A stretch of 64,000 nucleotides of DNA from Polynucleobacter necessarius. Its GTDB lineage: Bacteria; Pseudomonadota; Gammaproteobacteria; Burkholderiales; Burkholderiaceae. The notes below the pieces were generated by a model that saw nothing but the letters and a program-made list of their open reading frames with translations, searched no databases and was not told where the DNA came from. The translations under genes were made by a program, and so were the position numbers. The DNA lies in NCBI RefSeq assembly GCF_900095175.1, contig NZ_LT606946.1:784058-848057 (forward strand). Reading direction: 5' to 3'. Below are positions 30,930 through 42,083 of this stretch, piece by piece. Positions within the stretch are counted from its first letter, which is position 1. Each line of letters begins with the position of its first letter.

Positions 30930-31781
30930 CTAAGCTGGTTTGGTGTTGCGCAAAATGAAATCTGCCGTCACAAAGGCGGCATCGCTAGTGAATTCATCAG
31001 CCAAAATGCGTGCAGCAGCCTCTGAAAGCGAGATTTCAATAAAACCACTGACTTCGCCGTCATGATTGATGGGTGCAAAGTTATCCGCAAGCTCCAAGTC
31101 ATAGACATAGAGCTGCTCATCATGAAAACCACACCCTGGAATGGGGCGACGCATATGAATCCTGCCAACTGGCTCTATCTGATCAGAAATCTGGGGTGGC
31201 ACACCCGCTTCTTCCCATAGCTCCCTGCGCGCATTAACCCAAGGGGTTTCATCAGCACCAATGCCGCCTGCGGCAAGATTGTCGAGGCGACCCGGGTCAG
31301 TAGGCTTCGTTTCGCTACGGCGGCCAAGCCAAAGATTGCCCGCCTTGGTGAAGCCATTAATGTGCGTTGCCATGCTCCGAAAGCCAAAAGTACGGAAAGC
31401 AGAGCGCTCTAAACGGAAGTAGTCATGCCCATTCTGGTCAATCCAGGCGAAATCCTCATGTCGCCAACCAGGAATAAACCCACCTTGGTGCATCCGATCG
31501 GCCAATTTCGCTAGGCTCTGGGACAGTACCAAGGGTCTTTCATGGCGAATCGTGAGGCGATCATGGCCCATTTCAATGTGAGGGATGGGGTTTTTAGCCA
31601 AAGATTCTTGTAAATAGGGTATGAATTCAGGGTTAAGGTGCCCAATTAGCTGTCCTGCCGAGCTGCCCCCTAAAAAATGGATAGGTAAGAAATCCGGTGG
31701 AGCAGATCTTACTGCATTTTGGAGCATCTCCTCCAAGGCGGCGATAGTGCTGGTGGCGAGCATATGGGTGGGCTTGTGCAT
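30930..31781 (-). CDS. DUF4743/Nudix hydrolase
   Basis: The 283-residue protein has an N-terminal DUF4743 domain and a C-terminal Nudix domain with a full Nudix box GGIGADETPWVNARRELWEE followed by AGV. This architecture matches the yeast YJR142W/Tnr3-type hydrolases, known to act on oxidised forms of thiamine diphosphate. Its place next to the thiC operon supports a thiamine-repair role; this is inference. Start at the ATG 31781 (MHKPTHML) is preferred over a TM-like extension from 31856; the ATG at 31763 is possible. Confidence 0.82.
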   Translation of the reverse strand: MHKPTHMLATSTIAALEEMLQNAVRSAPPDFLPIHFLGGSSAGQLIGHLNPEFIPYLQESLAKNPIPHIEMGHDRLTIRHERPLVLSQSLAKLADRMHQGGFIPGWRHEDFAWIDQNGHDYFRLERSAFRTFGFRSMATHINGFTKAGNLWLGRRSETKPTDPGRLDNLAAGGIGADETPWVNARRELWEEAGVPPQISDQIEPVGRIHMRRPIPGCGFHDEQLYVYDLELADNFAPINHDGEVSGFIEISLSEAAARILADEFTSDAAFVTADFILRNTKPA

Positions 31782-31994
31782 AGCCCTCAGTGTAAGAGAA
31801 ATTAAAAATACTGAAAAAAGTAGTCTAAAAATCCATAAATGAATTTGAATTGTCAACAGATCTTTATTTATTCTTTTGTCAGAAATGAATGCTCATAATT
31901 TAGGCAAGCTAGGTCACTCTATACAAATCTATGGCTTACGAAAACTTTTGGGTATTTATCCACAAAGCCTGTGGATAAGTTTTTTATTTTGCAG

Positions 31995-32069
31995 TGGTCC
32001 CGCCGACAGGAATCGAACCTGTATCCCACGCTTAGGAGGCATGTGCACTATCCATTGTGCTACGGCGAG
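31995..32069 (-). tRNA. tRNA-Arg (anticodon CCT), CCA encoded
   Basis: On the minus strand the acceptor arms CTCGCCG and CGGCGGG pair (one G-T). The anticodon loop CTCCTAA gives anticodon CCT, reading AGG. The T-arm ACAGG/CCTGT with TTCGATT is regular. Length is 75 bases. Confidence 0.92.
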
Positions 32070-32146
32070 AATAAAAATAAAAAACTATTTTTTGAAAAAG
32101 ATGTTATGCGCAAAACATTATCCACTGATTACCAGCCACACATTGC

Positions 32147-32269
32147 CTATACTGAATTCGTGATTGCTACCATCATGTCGGGGGCAAAGTAGGCGACAAA
32201 AATCATGCCCAAAGTAATGACTGCAAAAAAATATAAGAGCCATTGCGGGAGGTGAAATTTTTTCTGCAT
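32147..32269 (-). CDS. 40-residue single-helix membrane protein
   Basis: An ATG six bases after the MFS permease stop opens a 40-codon frame MQKKFHLPQ followed by one hydrophobic helix (WLLYFFAVITLGMIFVAYFA) and a short tail. Upstream TAAGAG can serve as ribosome site. Position and composition suggest a small membrane partner of the permease, translated by coupling. It is too short for firm recognition and no family is known to me. Confidence 0.55.
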   Translation of the reverse strand: MQKKFHLPQWLLYFFAVITLGMIFVAYFAPDMMVAITNSV

Positions 32270-32275
32270 GAACTC

Positions 32276-33510
32276 TTACGCGAGTGATGTGCGTTCCAGC
32301 GCACGTTCTTTTACCGGAAGGTTGACCAAGAACGCAAAGACACCTAATGCGATAGCAATGTTCCAAACAATCAGGTATGAGCCGGTGCGATCAAATAAGT
32401 ACCCACCGAGAAATGCCCCACAAAAACTGTCTAATTGATGGGAGAAGAACACGAGACCTGAGAGCATCGAAAGGTATTTGACGCCAAAGATCTGCGCCAC
32501 GATGGCATTGGTTAAGGGGATGGTGGAGAGCCACAGAAAGCCCATGATTGCTGCAAAGATGTAGGTGGAGGTGGGGCTAAAAGGTAACCAAATAAAGGCC
32601 ATAATCGCAAGGGATCGGCTGATGTAGATGCCTGGCCTGATAGGAGGTAGCGCTTCGGAAAGCGTTGTCCCAGTATTCCGGCGCTATACGTGCCAAAGAT
32701 ATTAAATAGCCCAATTAAAGCTAGCGCAGTCGTTGCAACTGCAGGTGCACCAACATCGGGATAAATCTTGGATAAATCTTTGAGGTAGGGCGCTAAATGA
32801 ACGGCGATAAATACCACCTGAAATCCGCACACAAAATATCCTAAAGTCAGCAACTTGAAACTCGGATTGCGAATTACTTCCTTTAAGGCTTGCTTGATAG
32901 TTTGATCATTGCCTTGATGCTGATTAATCACTTTGGGTTCACGCAACATAAATGCAATTGGAATCATGAGGCTGGCCATCAGCGCCAACATGAGTAGTGC
33001 ATCATTAGCGCCAAAGCTGCTGAGTAATCCTTGCTCCACCGGAATCATGAGGAACTGTCCAAATGATCCTGCTGCTGCAATGCCCACTGCCCACACTCTT
33101 TTTTCTGCAGCAACGTTGCGACCTAAGATTTCATAAACCACGCTATAGGTCGTTGCAGTTTGCGCAAGACCAATGAGTAATCCACCGGCTAGTGAAAAAT
33201 TCAACGCATCTGTGGAGATGGCCATGCCAGCCAAACCGAGTGCATACAGCCCGCCACCAGCCACCATGATTTTGAGAGCGCCATAACGATCAGCTAATGC
33301 GCCAGTAATCGGTTGAAATGCACCCCAAATCAAATTCTGCAACGCAATAGTTAGGGCGAAGGTCTCACGGCCCCAGCCATTTTCCATTGTGATGGGTAGA
33401 TTGAAGAGGCCAAATCCATGGCGGATTCCCATGGAGAAAGTCGCCATGAGACCGCCAAAAATCAGCACTTGTTTAAGTGATAGTTTTTGGCTAGCAGTGC
33501 TCTGGGACAT
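32276..33510 (-). pseudogene. MFS permease, one frameshift
   Basis: This major facilitator protein has the typical helix 1 start (QVLIFGGLMATFSMGIRHGF) and the A-motif-like loop GALADRYGALKIMVAGG; the family resembles oxalate/formate or monocarboxylate transporters. The frame fails near 32628-32640 after KRYLLSG; the continuation IYISRSLAIMAFIWLPFSP with the last four helices reads in the next frame to 32276. One missing base explains it; the repaired length is about 411 residues. The substrate may be related to the downstream CoA-transferase (formyl-CoA/oxalate type), which is speculative. Confidence 0.8.
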
Positions 33511-33515
33511 TGGTT

Positions 33516-34736
33516 TTAAGTAATACCCTGTTCTTTCAAGGCGGCAATAGCCTGAGTATCAAGGCCAAGACGCTCCCGAAGGATTTCATCGGTATGTTGA
33601 CCCAGTGTGGGTGGAGCCATGCGGACTTCTACTGGGGTCTCTGATAGACGCATTGGGCTGCCAACCAGCTTCATATTGCCTGCTGTAGGGTGTGGAATAT
33701 CAATTTGGACGCCACGGGCCTTCACTTGCTCGTTATCAAACACTTCTTCAAAGTTATTGATCGGTCCACAGGGCACGTTTGCCGCTTCTAACAGGCCAAT
33801 CCACTCAGCCTTTGTTTTGCGGCTGGTCATCACCTCTAGTAATGGAATCAATGACTTACGATTTTCAACTCGCAAGGGGTTGTTGCAGTAGAGTGAATTT
33901 TCAGCCAAGTGAGCCTCGCCACCCGCTGTCACAAAGTGCATGAACTGCCCATCGTTACCAACTGCCACAATCATCCAGCCATCAGAGGTTGGGAAGGTTT
34001 GGTAGGGAACGATGATGGCTGAGGCATTGCCCCAACGGCGAGGTACTTTCTCTGAGCATAAATAGGCGCTAGAGACATTGGCCATTACTGCAATCTGGGT
34101 ATCCAGCAAAGCCATATCAATATATTGACCCTGTCCCGTTTGATCTCGATGGACAACTGCAGCCAAGATGGCGGTGCTGGCATACATTCCGGTAAAGATA
34201 TCGGCAATAGCGACCCCAGCTTTTTGTGGGCTAGCGCCCGGAAAGTCATCTGCTTCACCGGTAACACTCATAAAACCACCCATTCCTTGGATGATGAAGT
34301 CGTAACCAGGGCGATGCGCATACGGGCCATCTTGACCAAAACCAGTGATTGAGCAGTAAATCAGGTCAGATTTGACCTTTTTGAGGCTTTCATAGTCCAG
34401 ACCGTATTTGGCTAGATCGCCAACTTTGTAGTTTTCAATGACGACATCTGACTCTTTGGCCAGTTGGCGAATGATCTCTTGACCTTCAGGCTTGCTGATA
34501 TCCACCGTAATGGAGCGTTTATTGCGGTTAATACAGATGAAATAGGCTGTTTCTAGGGTGTCATTGCTCTGGGCATCCTTCACAAATGGAGGGCCCCAGT
34601 GCCGGGTGTCATCTCCAACGCCTGGGCGTTCCACTTTAATGACATCTGCGCCAAGATCGGCGAGGTTTTGTGCGCACCACGGGCCGGCAAGCACACGGCT
34701 GAGGTCTAAAACGCGAATATGACTTAAGGCTCCCAT
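33516..34736 (-). CDS. CaiB/BaiF-type (family III) CoA-transferase
   Basis: Family III CoA-transferases move CoA between carboxylic acids. The 406-residue protein starts IRVLDLSRVLAGPWCAQNLADLG, has VIKVERPGVGDDTR, the fold segment NKRSITVDI, and LLDTQIAVMAN with the catalytic Asp. The gene is intact and lies five bases upstream of the MFS permease, so they form an operon. Succinyl-CoA:glutarate, formyl-CoA or similar specificity is possible; the sequence alone does not decide. Confidence 0.85.
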   Translation of the reverse strand: MGALSHIRVLDLSRVLAGPWCAQNLADLGADVIKVERPGVGDDTRHWGPPFVKDAQSNDTLETAYFICINRNKRSITVDISKPEGQEIIRQLAKESDVVIENYKVGDLAKYGLDYESLKKVKSDLIYCSITGFGQDGPYAHRPGYDFIIQGMGGFMSVTGEADDFPGASPQKAGVAIADIFTGMYASTAILAAVVHRDQTGQGQYIDMALLDTQIAVMANVSSAYLCSEKVPRRWGNASAIIVPYQTFPTSDGWMIVAVGNDGQFMHFVTAGGEAHLAENSLYCNNPLRVENRKSLIPLLEVMTSRKTKAEWIGLLEAANVPCGPINNFEEVFDNEQVKARGVQIDIPHPTAGNMKLVGSPMRLSETPVEVRMAPPTLGQHTDEILRERLGLDTQAIAALKEQGIT

Positions 34737-34814
34737 TCGCCAATTTTGGCATGAATATAGGGGTAATTGATGAAAATTCAGGTTTTGTTTCAGACATGAT
34801 TACAATTTCCGCGC

Positions 34815-36803
34815 ATGGCTACACGTAAAACTTCCGAATACAGCGAATCATCCATTCAGGTTCTAAAAGGACTTGAGCCCGTCCGTCAGCGGCCGGGAAT
34901 GTACACCCGCACCGATAATCCTTTGCACATCATCCAAGAGGTGCTCGATAACGCTTCTGATGAGGCTTTAGGTGGATTTGGTAAACAAATCATCGTGACA
35001 TTGCATACCGACAACAGTGTGAGCGTGGAAGATGATGGACGTGGTATCCCCGTTGGTATGCATCCAACTGAGAAGTTGCCGGTCGTAGAAATCGTTTTTA
35101 CTCAACTTCATGCTGGCGGTAAGTTTGAAAAAGGTACTGGTGGTGCCTATGCTTTCTCGGGCGGTTTGCATGGTGTTGGTGTATCCGTTACCAATGCCTT
35201 ATCTAAGTGTCTAGAGGTCACTGTATGGCGTGAAGGCCAAGTCTCTACATTGACTTTTGCTGATGGCAAGATCATCGAAAAGCTTAAAACTAGTGCTGCT
35301 GGTAAAGAAGATAAATCTCACGGTACTCGCGTACGTGCATGGCCTGATGGCAAGTACTTTGATAGCGCTGCCATCCCAATGCCAGAACTCATTCGGCTCT
35401 TGCGCTCTAAAGCAGTATTGCTGCCAGGCGTTAAAGTTACCCTGATTCAAGAAAAGTCTGGCGAGAGTCAAGCTTGGCAATATGCCCAAGGATTACGCGG
35501 ATATTTAAATGAAGCGATGACTCAAGCAGGCCATGGCGCCGAAGTGATCCCTCCATTTGAAGGTGAGCAATATGCTACTGGTAATGGTGATGATGATTCC
35601 TTTGCTGAAGGCGAGGGCGCTGCCTGGGTTGTGACCTGGACAGAAGATGGCCCACCGGTGCGTGAGAGTTATGTGAACTTAATTCCGACTCCAGCAGGCG
35701 GTACCCATGAGAGCGGATTGCGTGAAGGTCTCTTTAATGCCGTTAAAGGCTTTATTGAGATGCATGCATTGCAACCAAAGGGCGTGAAGCTCATGCCTGA
35801 GGATGTATTTGCACGTGCCTCATTTATTTTGTCCGCCAAGGTATTAGATCCTCAGTTTCAAGGACAAATTAAAGAGCGCTTGAACTCCAGAGATGCAGTA
35901 CGTTTAGTTTCTGGTTACGCCAAATCCGCACTCGAGCTGTGGCTGAATGAGCACGTAGATTACGGTCGTAAATTAGCGGACTTAGTAATTAAGCAGGCAC
36001 AGGCACGAACCCGTGCCGGGCAAAAAGTTGAGAAGAAAAAATCTTCTGGCGTTGCAGTGCTACCTGGAAAACTCACCGACTGTGAGAGTCAAGACATTGG
36101 CCTCAATGAAATTTTCCTCGTTGAGGGTGATTCAGCTGGCGGCTCCGCCAAGATGGGCCGTAATAAAGAGTATCAAGCGATTCTGCCATTGCGCGGTAAG
36201 GTTCTCAATACTTGGGAAGCAGAGCGTGATCGCTTATTTGCAAACAACGAAGTGCATGACATTGCCGTTGCGATTGGCGTAGATCCTCATGGCGCTAATG
36301 ACAGCCCTGATTTATCGAATTTGCGTTATGGCAAAGTTTGCATCCTATCCGATGCAGACGTCGATGGTGCCCACATTCAGGTATTGCTGCTGACTTTGTT
36401 CTATAAACACTTCCCAAAACTAATCGAATTGGGTCATGTACATATTTCAAGACCACCTTTGTTTAGAGTGGATGCACCAGCACGTGGCAAAAAGCCAGCT
36501 CAAAAGATTTATGCGCTTGATGCAAATGAACTTCAAGCTATTGAAGATAAATTGCGCAAGGATGGCGTTAAAGAATCTGCTTGGCAAATCTCTCGCTTCA
36601 AAGGTTTGGGCGAGATGAGTGCTGAGCAATTATGGGACACCACTTTGAATCCAGATACCCGTCGCCTCTTACCGGTGACATTGGGTACCTGGACAGAAGA
36701 TGAAACGATTAAAACAATGGATATGTTGATGGGTAAATCCGAGTCCGGGGCGCGTCGTGATTGGTTAGAAGAGCGCGGTAACGAAGTAGAGGCGGATATC
36801 TAA
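34815..36803 (+). CDS. parE: DNA topoisomerase IV subunit B
   Basis: ParE is the ATPase subunit of the topoisomerase that unlinks daughter chromosomes. The 662 residues contain the GHKL ATPase ([36 protein letters not shown]), and the TOPRIM segments [11 protein letters not shown] and [11 protein letters not shown]. The short C-terminal region without the GyrB insert favours ParE over GyrB, and the neighbour is parC. The stop overlaps the parC start by one base (TAATG). Confidence 0.95.
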   Translation: MATRKTSEYSESSIQVLKGLEPVRQRPGMYTRTDNPLHIIQEVLDNASDEALGGFGKQIIVTLHTDNSVSVEDDGRGIPVGMHPTEKLPVVEIVFTQLHAGGKFEKGTGGAYAFSGGLHGVGVSVTNALSKCLEVTVWREGQVSTLTFADGKIIEKLKTSAAGKEDKSHGTRVRAWPDGKYFDSAAIPMPELIRLLRSKAVLLPGVKVTLIQEKSGESQAWQYAQGLRGYLNEAMTQAGHGAEVIPPFEGEQYATGNGDDDSFAEGEGAAWVVTWTEDGPPVRESYVNLIPTPAGGTHESGLREGLFNAVKGFIEMHALQPKGVKLMPEDVFARASFILSAKVLDPQFQGQIKERLNSRDAVRLVSGYAKSALELWLNEHVDYGRKLADLVIKQAQARTRAGQKVEKKKSSGVAVLPGKLTDCESQDIGLNEIFLVEGDSAGGSAKMGRNKEYQAILPLRGKVLNTWEAERDRLFANNEVHDIAVAIGVDPHGANDSPDLSNLRYGKVCILSDADVDGAHIQVLLLTLFYKHFPKLIELGHVHISRPPLFRVDAPARGKKPAQKIYALDANELQAIEDKLRKDGVKESAWQISRFKGLGEMSAEQLWDTTLNPDTRRLLPVTLGTWTEDETIKTMDMLMGKSESGARRDWLEERGNEVEADI

Positions 36804-39250
36804 TGGCAATTAAAAAAACTCCAGGCGGCACTGGTTCAGACGATCAAGCAGACTTGTTCGCAGGTGAACCGATTGAAATGAACATCGTTGAAGTGGATGA
36901 GCCTATCACTCCTCAAGCAGGTGGGCCAGCAGATCCTCATGATCCAAAAAAGATTGAGCTCAATGAAGACGACAAAGATAGCCTAACGCTGGCGCTATAT
37001 GCAGAACGCGCCTATCTTGACTACGCCATTAGCGTGGTTAAAGGCCGCGCCTTGCCAGATGTGTCGGATGGTCAAAAGCCAGTACAGCGCCGTATTCTGT
37101 TTTCGATGAGTGAGATGGGTTTGCGAGCTGATGCTAAGCCAGTGAAGAGTGCCCGTGTAGTTGGTGATGTGTTGGGTAAATTCCATCCCCACGGCGACCA
37201 ATCTGCTTATGACGCATTGGTGCGTCTTGCACAGAGCTTCTCACTACGCTACCCATTGATTGATGGTCAAGGTAACTTTGGCTCACGTGATGGCGATGGT
37301 GCAGCGGCCATGCGTTACACCGAAGCACGTTTAATCAAAATTGCCGGTCTCTTGCTCAGTGAGATTGACGAAGGTACGGTAGACTTTGCCCCGAACTACG
37401 ATGGATCTTTCCAAGAGCCTAAGTTATTACCGGCGCGCTTACCCTTTGTTCTCTTGAATGGTGCATCCGGCATTGCTGTCGGCATGGCAACAGAGATTCC
37501 TTCACATAATTTACGTGAAGTTGCTAGTGCTGCCATTGCGTTGATGAAGTCTCCGAAGATGAGTACTTCAGAGCTATTAGAGATCATGCCTGGTCCAGAC
37601 TATCCAGGCGGCGGTCAAATCATTTCTTCTCCAGCAGAGATTGCGCAGATTTATGAAGCAGGGCGAGGCAGTCTCAAAGTACGCGCTCGCTGGTCTATTG
37701 AAGAGTTGGCTCGTGGTCAGTGGCAAATTGTGGTCAATGAATTGCCACCATCCACATCATCTCAACGCGTACTTCAAGAGATTGAAGAGATTACCAATCC
37801 GAAGGTCAGGGTTGGTAAAAAGACATTGACTCCTGAGCAAAATAATCTCAAGTCCACCATCTTGAATGTGCTTGATGGTGTGCGTGATGAGTCCAGTAAA
37901 GATGCGGCTGTGCGCTTGGTATTTGAGCCTAAGAGTAAAAATATTGACGTCAATGAGTTCGTCAACTTATTGCTGGCGCATACATCCTTGGAATCCAATG
38001 CGCCAATGAACTTGGTGATGATTGGTGCTGATGGTCGCCCACGTCAAAAAGGTCTCAAAGAGATTATTGCTGAGTGGATTTCTTTCAGAGTCGGCACTGT
38101 TACAAGGCGTACTCAGCATCGCTTGGGTAAAGTCAATGATCGGATGCATATTTTGGAAGGACGCCTCATTGTTCTTCTCAATATTGATAAGGTCATCAAG
38201 ATCATTCGCAATAGCGATGAGCCTAAGACTGACCTCATTAAAGAATTTAAGCTGAGTGATCGTCAAGCGGAAGATATTTTGGATATCCGTTTGCGCCAGT
38301 TGGCTAGACTGGAAGGCATCAAGATTGAGCAAGAGTTAAAAGAGCTCAAGTCTGAGCGTGATGATCTTGAAGGTTTATTACAGAGCGATACCGTTCTCCG
38401 CAAACGCATCATCAAAGAAATCGAATCAGATATGAAGGATTTTGGTGATGATCGTCGTACCTTGATTCAGGAAGATAAGCGTGCTGTTGCAGAAACTAAA
38501 GTATTGGATGAGCCAGTAACCGTGATCGTGTCTCAAAAAGGTTGGGTACGTGTGCGCCAAGGCCATGAGCATGATGCAACTCAGTTTGGCTTTAAGGCGG
38601 GTGATGCCCTCTATGGAACATTTGAGTGCCGCACAGTCGATGTGATGCAAGGCTTTGGTAGTGATGGCCGCGTCTACACGGTTCCCGTCAGTGAATTACC
38701 GGGTGCTCGAGGCGATGGTTCACCATTAACAAGCTTTGTGAACTTGGCAGCTGGATCGCAGATGATGGCCTACTATGCCGGTCAATCTGATGATCTTGTG
38801 CTGATCTCAACTCGATCTGGCAATGGATTCCTGGCAAACGTAGCAGACATGACTACCCGCAACAAGGCTGGTAAGTCATTCGTTGGCATCGATAGCAAGC
38901 TCCCAGGCGGTGATGCACCGCTCGGAGCCGCTAAGGTGTCTGCTGGCATGAAGCAAGTTGCCTGCTTATCCGAGAGTTCTAAGTTGCTAGTTTTCCCACT
39001 CGATGAGCTCAAGCGTTTACCAACTGGTGGTAAAGGCGTGATTTTGATGGGCTTAGACGACAAGGAGAAGCTTGCTTCTGCAATTGCCGTTGGTCCAGAT
39101 GGTGCTACGTATTCTGGCGCTGGTCGTGCAGGTAAGCCAACAGAATTAAGTCTGGATGCGAAAACTCTGAAGTCTTTTGCAGGTAATCGCGCTCGTAAGG
39201 GTCATTTCGTAGAGCCAAGACTGAAAGATGGAAAGCTCAAGGCAAACTAG
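36803..39250 (+). CDS. parC: DNA topoisomerase IV subunit A
   Basis: ParC carries the DNA-cleaving tyrosine, here in [11 protein letters not shown]. Before it lie [20 protein letters not shown] and the winged-helix region [24 protein letters not shown], with a quinolone-determining serine position (DQSAYD). The C-terminal beta-pinwheel from about residue 560 is complete and ends in a lysine-rich tail. 815 residues is slightly longer than E. coli ParC because of an N-terminal extension of about 50 residues rich in Asp and Pro. Terminator follows at once. Confidence 0.95.
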   Translation: MAIKKTPGGTGSDDQADLFAGEPIEMNIVEVDEPITPQAGGPADPHDPKKIELNEDDKDSLTLALYAERAYLDYAISVVKGRALPDVSDGQKPVQRRILFSMSEMGLRADAKPVKSARVVGDVLGKFHPHGDQSAYDALVRLAQSFSLRYPLIDGQGNFGSRDGDGAAAMRYTEARLIKIAGLLLSEIDEGTVDFAPNYDGSFQEPKLLPARLPFVLLNGASGIAVGMATEIPSHNLREVASAAIALMKSPKMSTSELLEIMPGPDYPGGGQIISSPAEIAQIYEAGRGSLKVRARWSIEELARGQWQIVVNELPPSTSSQRVLQEIEEITNPKVRVGKKTLTPEQNNLKSTILNVLDGVRDESSKDAAVRLVFEPKSKNIDVNEFVNLLLAHTSLESNAPMNLVMIGADGRPRQKGLKEIIAEWISFRVGTVTRRTQHRLGKVNDRMHILEGRLIVLLNIDKVIKIIRNSDEPKTDLIKEFKLSDRQAEDILDIRLRQLARLEGIKIEQELKELKSERDDLEGLLQSDTVLRKRIIKEIESDMKDFGDDRRTLIQEDKRAVAETKVLDEPVTVIVSQKGWVRVRQGHEHDATQFGFKAGDALYGTFECRTVDVMQGFGSDGRVYTVPVSELPGARGDGSPLTSFVNLAAGSQMMAYYAGQSDDLVLISTRSGNGFLANVADMTTRNKAGKSFVGIDSKLPGGDAPLGAAKVSAGMKQVACLSESSKLLVFPLDELKRLPTGGKGVILMGLDDKEKLASAIAVGPDGATYSGAGRAGKPTELSLDAKTLKSFAGNRARKGHFVEPRLKDGKLKAN

Positions 39251-39282
39251 TTAATTTGCCTCAATGGGCTGTCTGATAATTG

Positions 39283-39319
39283 AAAAAATCCCGACACATG
39301 ATGTGATCGGGATTTTTTT
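39283..39319. terminator. Bidirectional terminator between parC and the RidA gene
   Basis: A 12-bp stem AAAAAATCCCGA / TCGGGATTTTTT encloses a 12-base loop. A-run on one side and T-run on the other allow it to end both parC and the convergent RidA-family gene. Confidence 0.9.
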
Positions 39320-39323
39320 GATC

Positions 39324-39782
39324 TTAGATTTCTGCGATTAACTCGATTTCAACGCAAGCGCCCAAAGGAATTTGCGCCACACCAAATGCGCTGCGGGCAT
39401 GCTTACCGGCCTCCCCAAAGACCTCAAAGAGTAATTCCGAGCAGCCATTAATAACTAAGTGCTGCTCAGTAAATTCAGAGGTAGAGTTCACAAGACCCAT
39501 GACTTTCACAATTCGCTTTACTTTGTCGAGTGAGCCCAGATGATTTTGTAGAGTGGAAATTAAATCAATTGCAATTGATCTTGCTGCAGCTTTACCGGTC
39601 TCCGTATCCATGTCTAAACCTAGCTTACCAACCCAGGGCTTGCCATCTTTTTTTGCAATGTGGCCAGATAGAAAAACAGTATTACCGGTGGTGGCTGCCA
39701 TGACATAAGCGGCAGCAGGGGGTCCAGGTGGTGGTAAATCGATACCCAGGGTTTTGAGGCGATCGCTAATGTGATTTGTCAT
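39324..39782 (-). CDS. RidA-family protein (YjgF/YER057c)
   Basis: RidA proteins hydrolyse reactive enamine/imine intermediates from amino-acid enzymes. The 152-residue protein shows VFLSGHIAKKDGKPWVGKLG, LDKVKRIVKVMGLVNS and the signature ARSAFGVAQIPLGACVEIE with the conserved Arg. The longer N-terminus and the spacing place it in the larger-subgroup RidA rather than the canonical 128-residue form. It is isolated, ending at the terminator shared with parC. Confidence 0.88.
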   Translation of the reverse strand: MTNHISDRLKTLGIDLPPPGPPAAAYVMAATTGNTVFLSGHIAKKDGKPWVGKLGLDMDTETGKAAARSIAIDLISTLQNHLGSLDKVKRIVKVMGLVNSTSEFTEQHLVINGCSELLFEVFGEAGKHARSAFGVAQIPLGACVEIELIAEI

Positions 39783-39853
39783 AAGGTTTCAGGAAAAAAT
39801 AAAAAATGAAAAAGAAATTGATAAACAGTGATGTTTGAGTAAATCTTACTAGA

Positions 39854-41028
39854 TTACTTGGACAGTTGACGCATGGCATTTTCAAGGCCATTTAATGTAA
39901 CGGGGTACATGCGGTCTTTCATCAAGTTCTTCATGATGTCGATTGATTGACGATATTGCCAAACTGATTCAGGTTCCGGATTAAGCCATGCAAAGTGAGG
40001 GAAGTGATCAATGAGACGATTAATCCACGTTGCACCAGTTTCTCGGTTGTTGTATTCCACCGATCCGTTAGGGCTCAGAATTTCATAAGGAGACATAGTG
40101 GCGTCCCCAATGAAAATCAGTTTGTAGTCGGGCCCATACTTATTAATAACGTCTTGAGTAGCTGTCACTTGGTCTCTTCTGCGACGATTGCTTTGCCAAA
40201 GGTGTTCATACACGCAGTTATGAAAGTAGTAATACTCCAAGTGTTTGAATTCAGTTTTGACGGCGGTGAATAATTCAGAGATGCGTTGAATATGATCATC
40301 CATAGATCCGCAACATCCATTAACAACAATACTTTGACTTGGTTATGGCGCTCAGGTCGCATTTGAATGTCGAGCATCCCCGCATTTGCCGCCGTCGAGT
40401 GGATAGTCTTATCCAGATCTAATTCAAGGTTAGAGCCTTCTCGGGCAAAACGGCGCAAGCAGCGTAATGCCATTTTGATATTGCGCGTACCTAAACTGAG
40501 GTCGCTATCGTAATCCTTAAATTCGCGCGCTTCCCAAACTTTAATAGCCGTCCGATTACCAGCACTTTCGCCCCCAATTCGAATACCTTCAGGGTGATAG
40601 CCGCTATGGCCAAAAGGCGATGAACCTCCAGCACCAATCCATTTATTGCCGCCGCCATGCCATTCCTTCTGCTCTTTCAGGAGTTCTTGAAGGCGCTTTT
40701 GTAAGGCCTCAGGACCACCTAATTTCTTGAGTGCCGCTTTTTCTTCTTCGCTCAATACGCGTTGTAATTTTTTCTCAAGCCAGTCCAGCGGAATATCTGG
40801 TGCCAATGCAATGATTTACTCTATACCATTAAAGTAAGAGCCAAAAACTTGATCAAAGCGATCAAAGTGCTGTTCATCCTTTACTAGGGTCATGCGCGCT
40901 AGTTGATAAAACTCATCAATTGAAGAGTTGACGACGCCTTTTTTTAAAGCCTCAAGAAGTGTTAAAAATTCTCGAACTGAAACAGGCACCTTAGCCTCTT
41001 TTAGATTGAGAAAAAATTGAATCAACAT
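39854..41028 (-). pseudogene. CoxE/VWA-domain protein, one stop and one frameshift
   Basis: CoxE-type proteins with a von Willebrand A domain work with MoxR ATPases in assembling metal cofactors or complexes. The N-terminal part starts MLIQFFLNLKEAKVPVSVREF. A TAA at 40816-40818 sits where GIE-x-IIALAPDIPLDW should read on in the same frame. Near 40318 the MIDAS site, expected DVGGSMDDH, has lost one G and reads DVADLW; the true continuation MDDHIQRISELF runs in the next frame to 39854. Both lesions together leave no intact MIDAS protein. Confidence 0.85.
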
Positions 41029-41061
41029 GATTCAGCTATCGCGATATGAAAGCAGGTGAGA

Positions 41062-41919
41062 TTAGCGGTGATTTCGGTTCATCATCACGAGGCGCTCGAA
41101 GAGATGAATATCTTGCTCATTCTTGAGAAGCGCACCATGCAGCGGTGGAATCGTAATTTTCTCTTCACTGCTATAGAGCGCATCTGCTGGAATATCTTCT
41201 GCCAGCAAAAGTTTTAACCAATCGATTGGTTCAGAGGTTGAAGGTTTCTTCTTCAAACCTGGCAATGAGCGGATCTGGTAAAAAGATTTCAGGGCTGCTT
41301 CAAGCAATTCTTGTTTGATATTAGGGTGATGCACATCAACGATGCTTTGCATGGCTCCAGCATCCGGAAATGAGATGTAGTGAAAGAAGCAGCGACGCAA
41401 AAATGCATCCGGCAATTCTTTTTCATTATTTGAGGTGATGATGACAAGAGGGCGGTGCTTTACTTTTATGAGTTCTCGGGTTTCGTATACATAGAACTCC
41501 ATGCGATCAATTTCTCTCAAGAGATCATTGGGAAACTCAATATCTGCTTTATCAATCTCATCAATTAAGAGTACAACGGGTTCGTCGGCCTCAAATGCTT
41601 GCCACAGAACGCCTTTCACAATGTAGTTACGAATGTCGTTTACTTTTTCATCACCAAGCTGAGAGTCTCTTAGCCTGCTAACCGCATCGTATTCATACAG
41701 ACCTTGTTGAGCTTTTGTGGTGGATTTAATATGCCATTGCATGAGCGGCATATTCAGGGCTGCAGCGACTTCCTCGGCCAACATGGTTTTTCCCGTTCCC
41801 GGTTCGCCTTTAATCAAGAGGGGCCGCTGAAGCTGAAAAGCGGCATTTACCGCCAATTTCAAGTCATCAGTAGCAACATAGCTTTTGGAGCCATCAAAAC
41901 GGGATTTGGTCTTTGTCAT
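41062..41919 (-). CDS. MoxR-family AAA+ ATPase
   Basis: The 285-residue ATPase shows YVATDDLKLAVNAAFQL, Walker A GEPGTGKT, Walker B VVLLIDEIDKAD and the sensor segment VIITSNNEKELPDAFLRRC. MoxR proteins act as chaperones together with VWA proteins. The start at 41919 (MTKTKSRFDGS) fits the family; an ATG at 41955 would add 12 residues and neither has a clear ribosome site. The partner CoxE gene downstream is broken, leaving this ATPase alone. Confidence 0.88.
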   Translation of the reverse strand: MTKTKSRFDGSKSYVATDDLKLAVNAAFQLQRPLLIKGEPGTGKTMLAEEVAAALNMPLMQWHIKSTTKAQQGLYEYDAVSRLRDSQLGDEKVNDIRNYIVKGVLWQAFEADEPVVLLIDEIDKADIEFPNDLLREIDRMEFYVYETRELIKVKHRPLVIITSNNEKELPDAFLRRCFFHYISFPDAGAMQSIVDVHHPNIKQELLEAALKSFYQIRSLPGLKKKPSTSEPIDWLKLLLAEDIPADALYSSEEKITIPPLHGALLKNEQDIHLFERLVMMNRNHR

Positions 41920-42083
41920 GGTTGGGGCAATCCATTTGTCTGAAACAGCATTCAAGTATAGGTAAAAGGGTGCTTATTTTCAGTGTTTTTACTGATTTCA
42001 GGACCTGAATCACGGCAATGCGCTCTGTCTCCGCTATACTCTTCCCAAATTGATTTAAATCAAACTTGTTAATGATGATTTCT

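Noticed and set aside
40816..41028. Treating the 70-residue frame as an independent small protein
   Set aside because: It continues in the same frame beyond the TAA into the CoxE-like protein, so it is the N-terminus of that broken gene.
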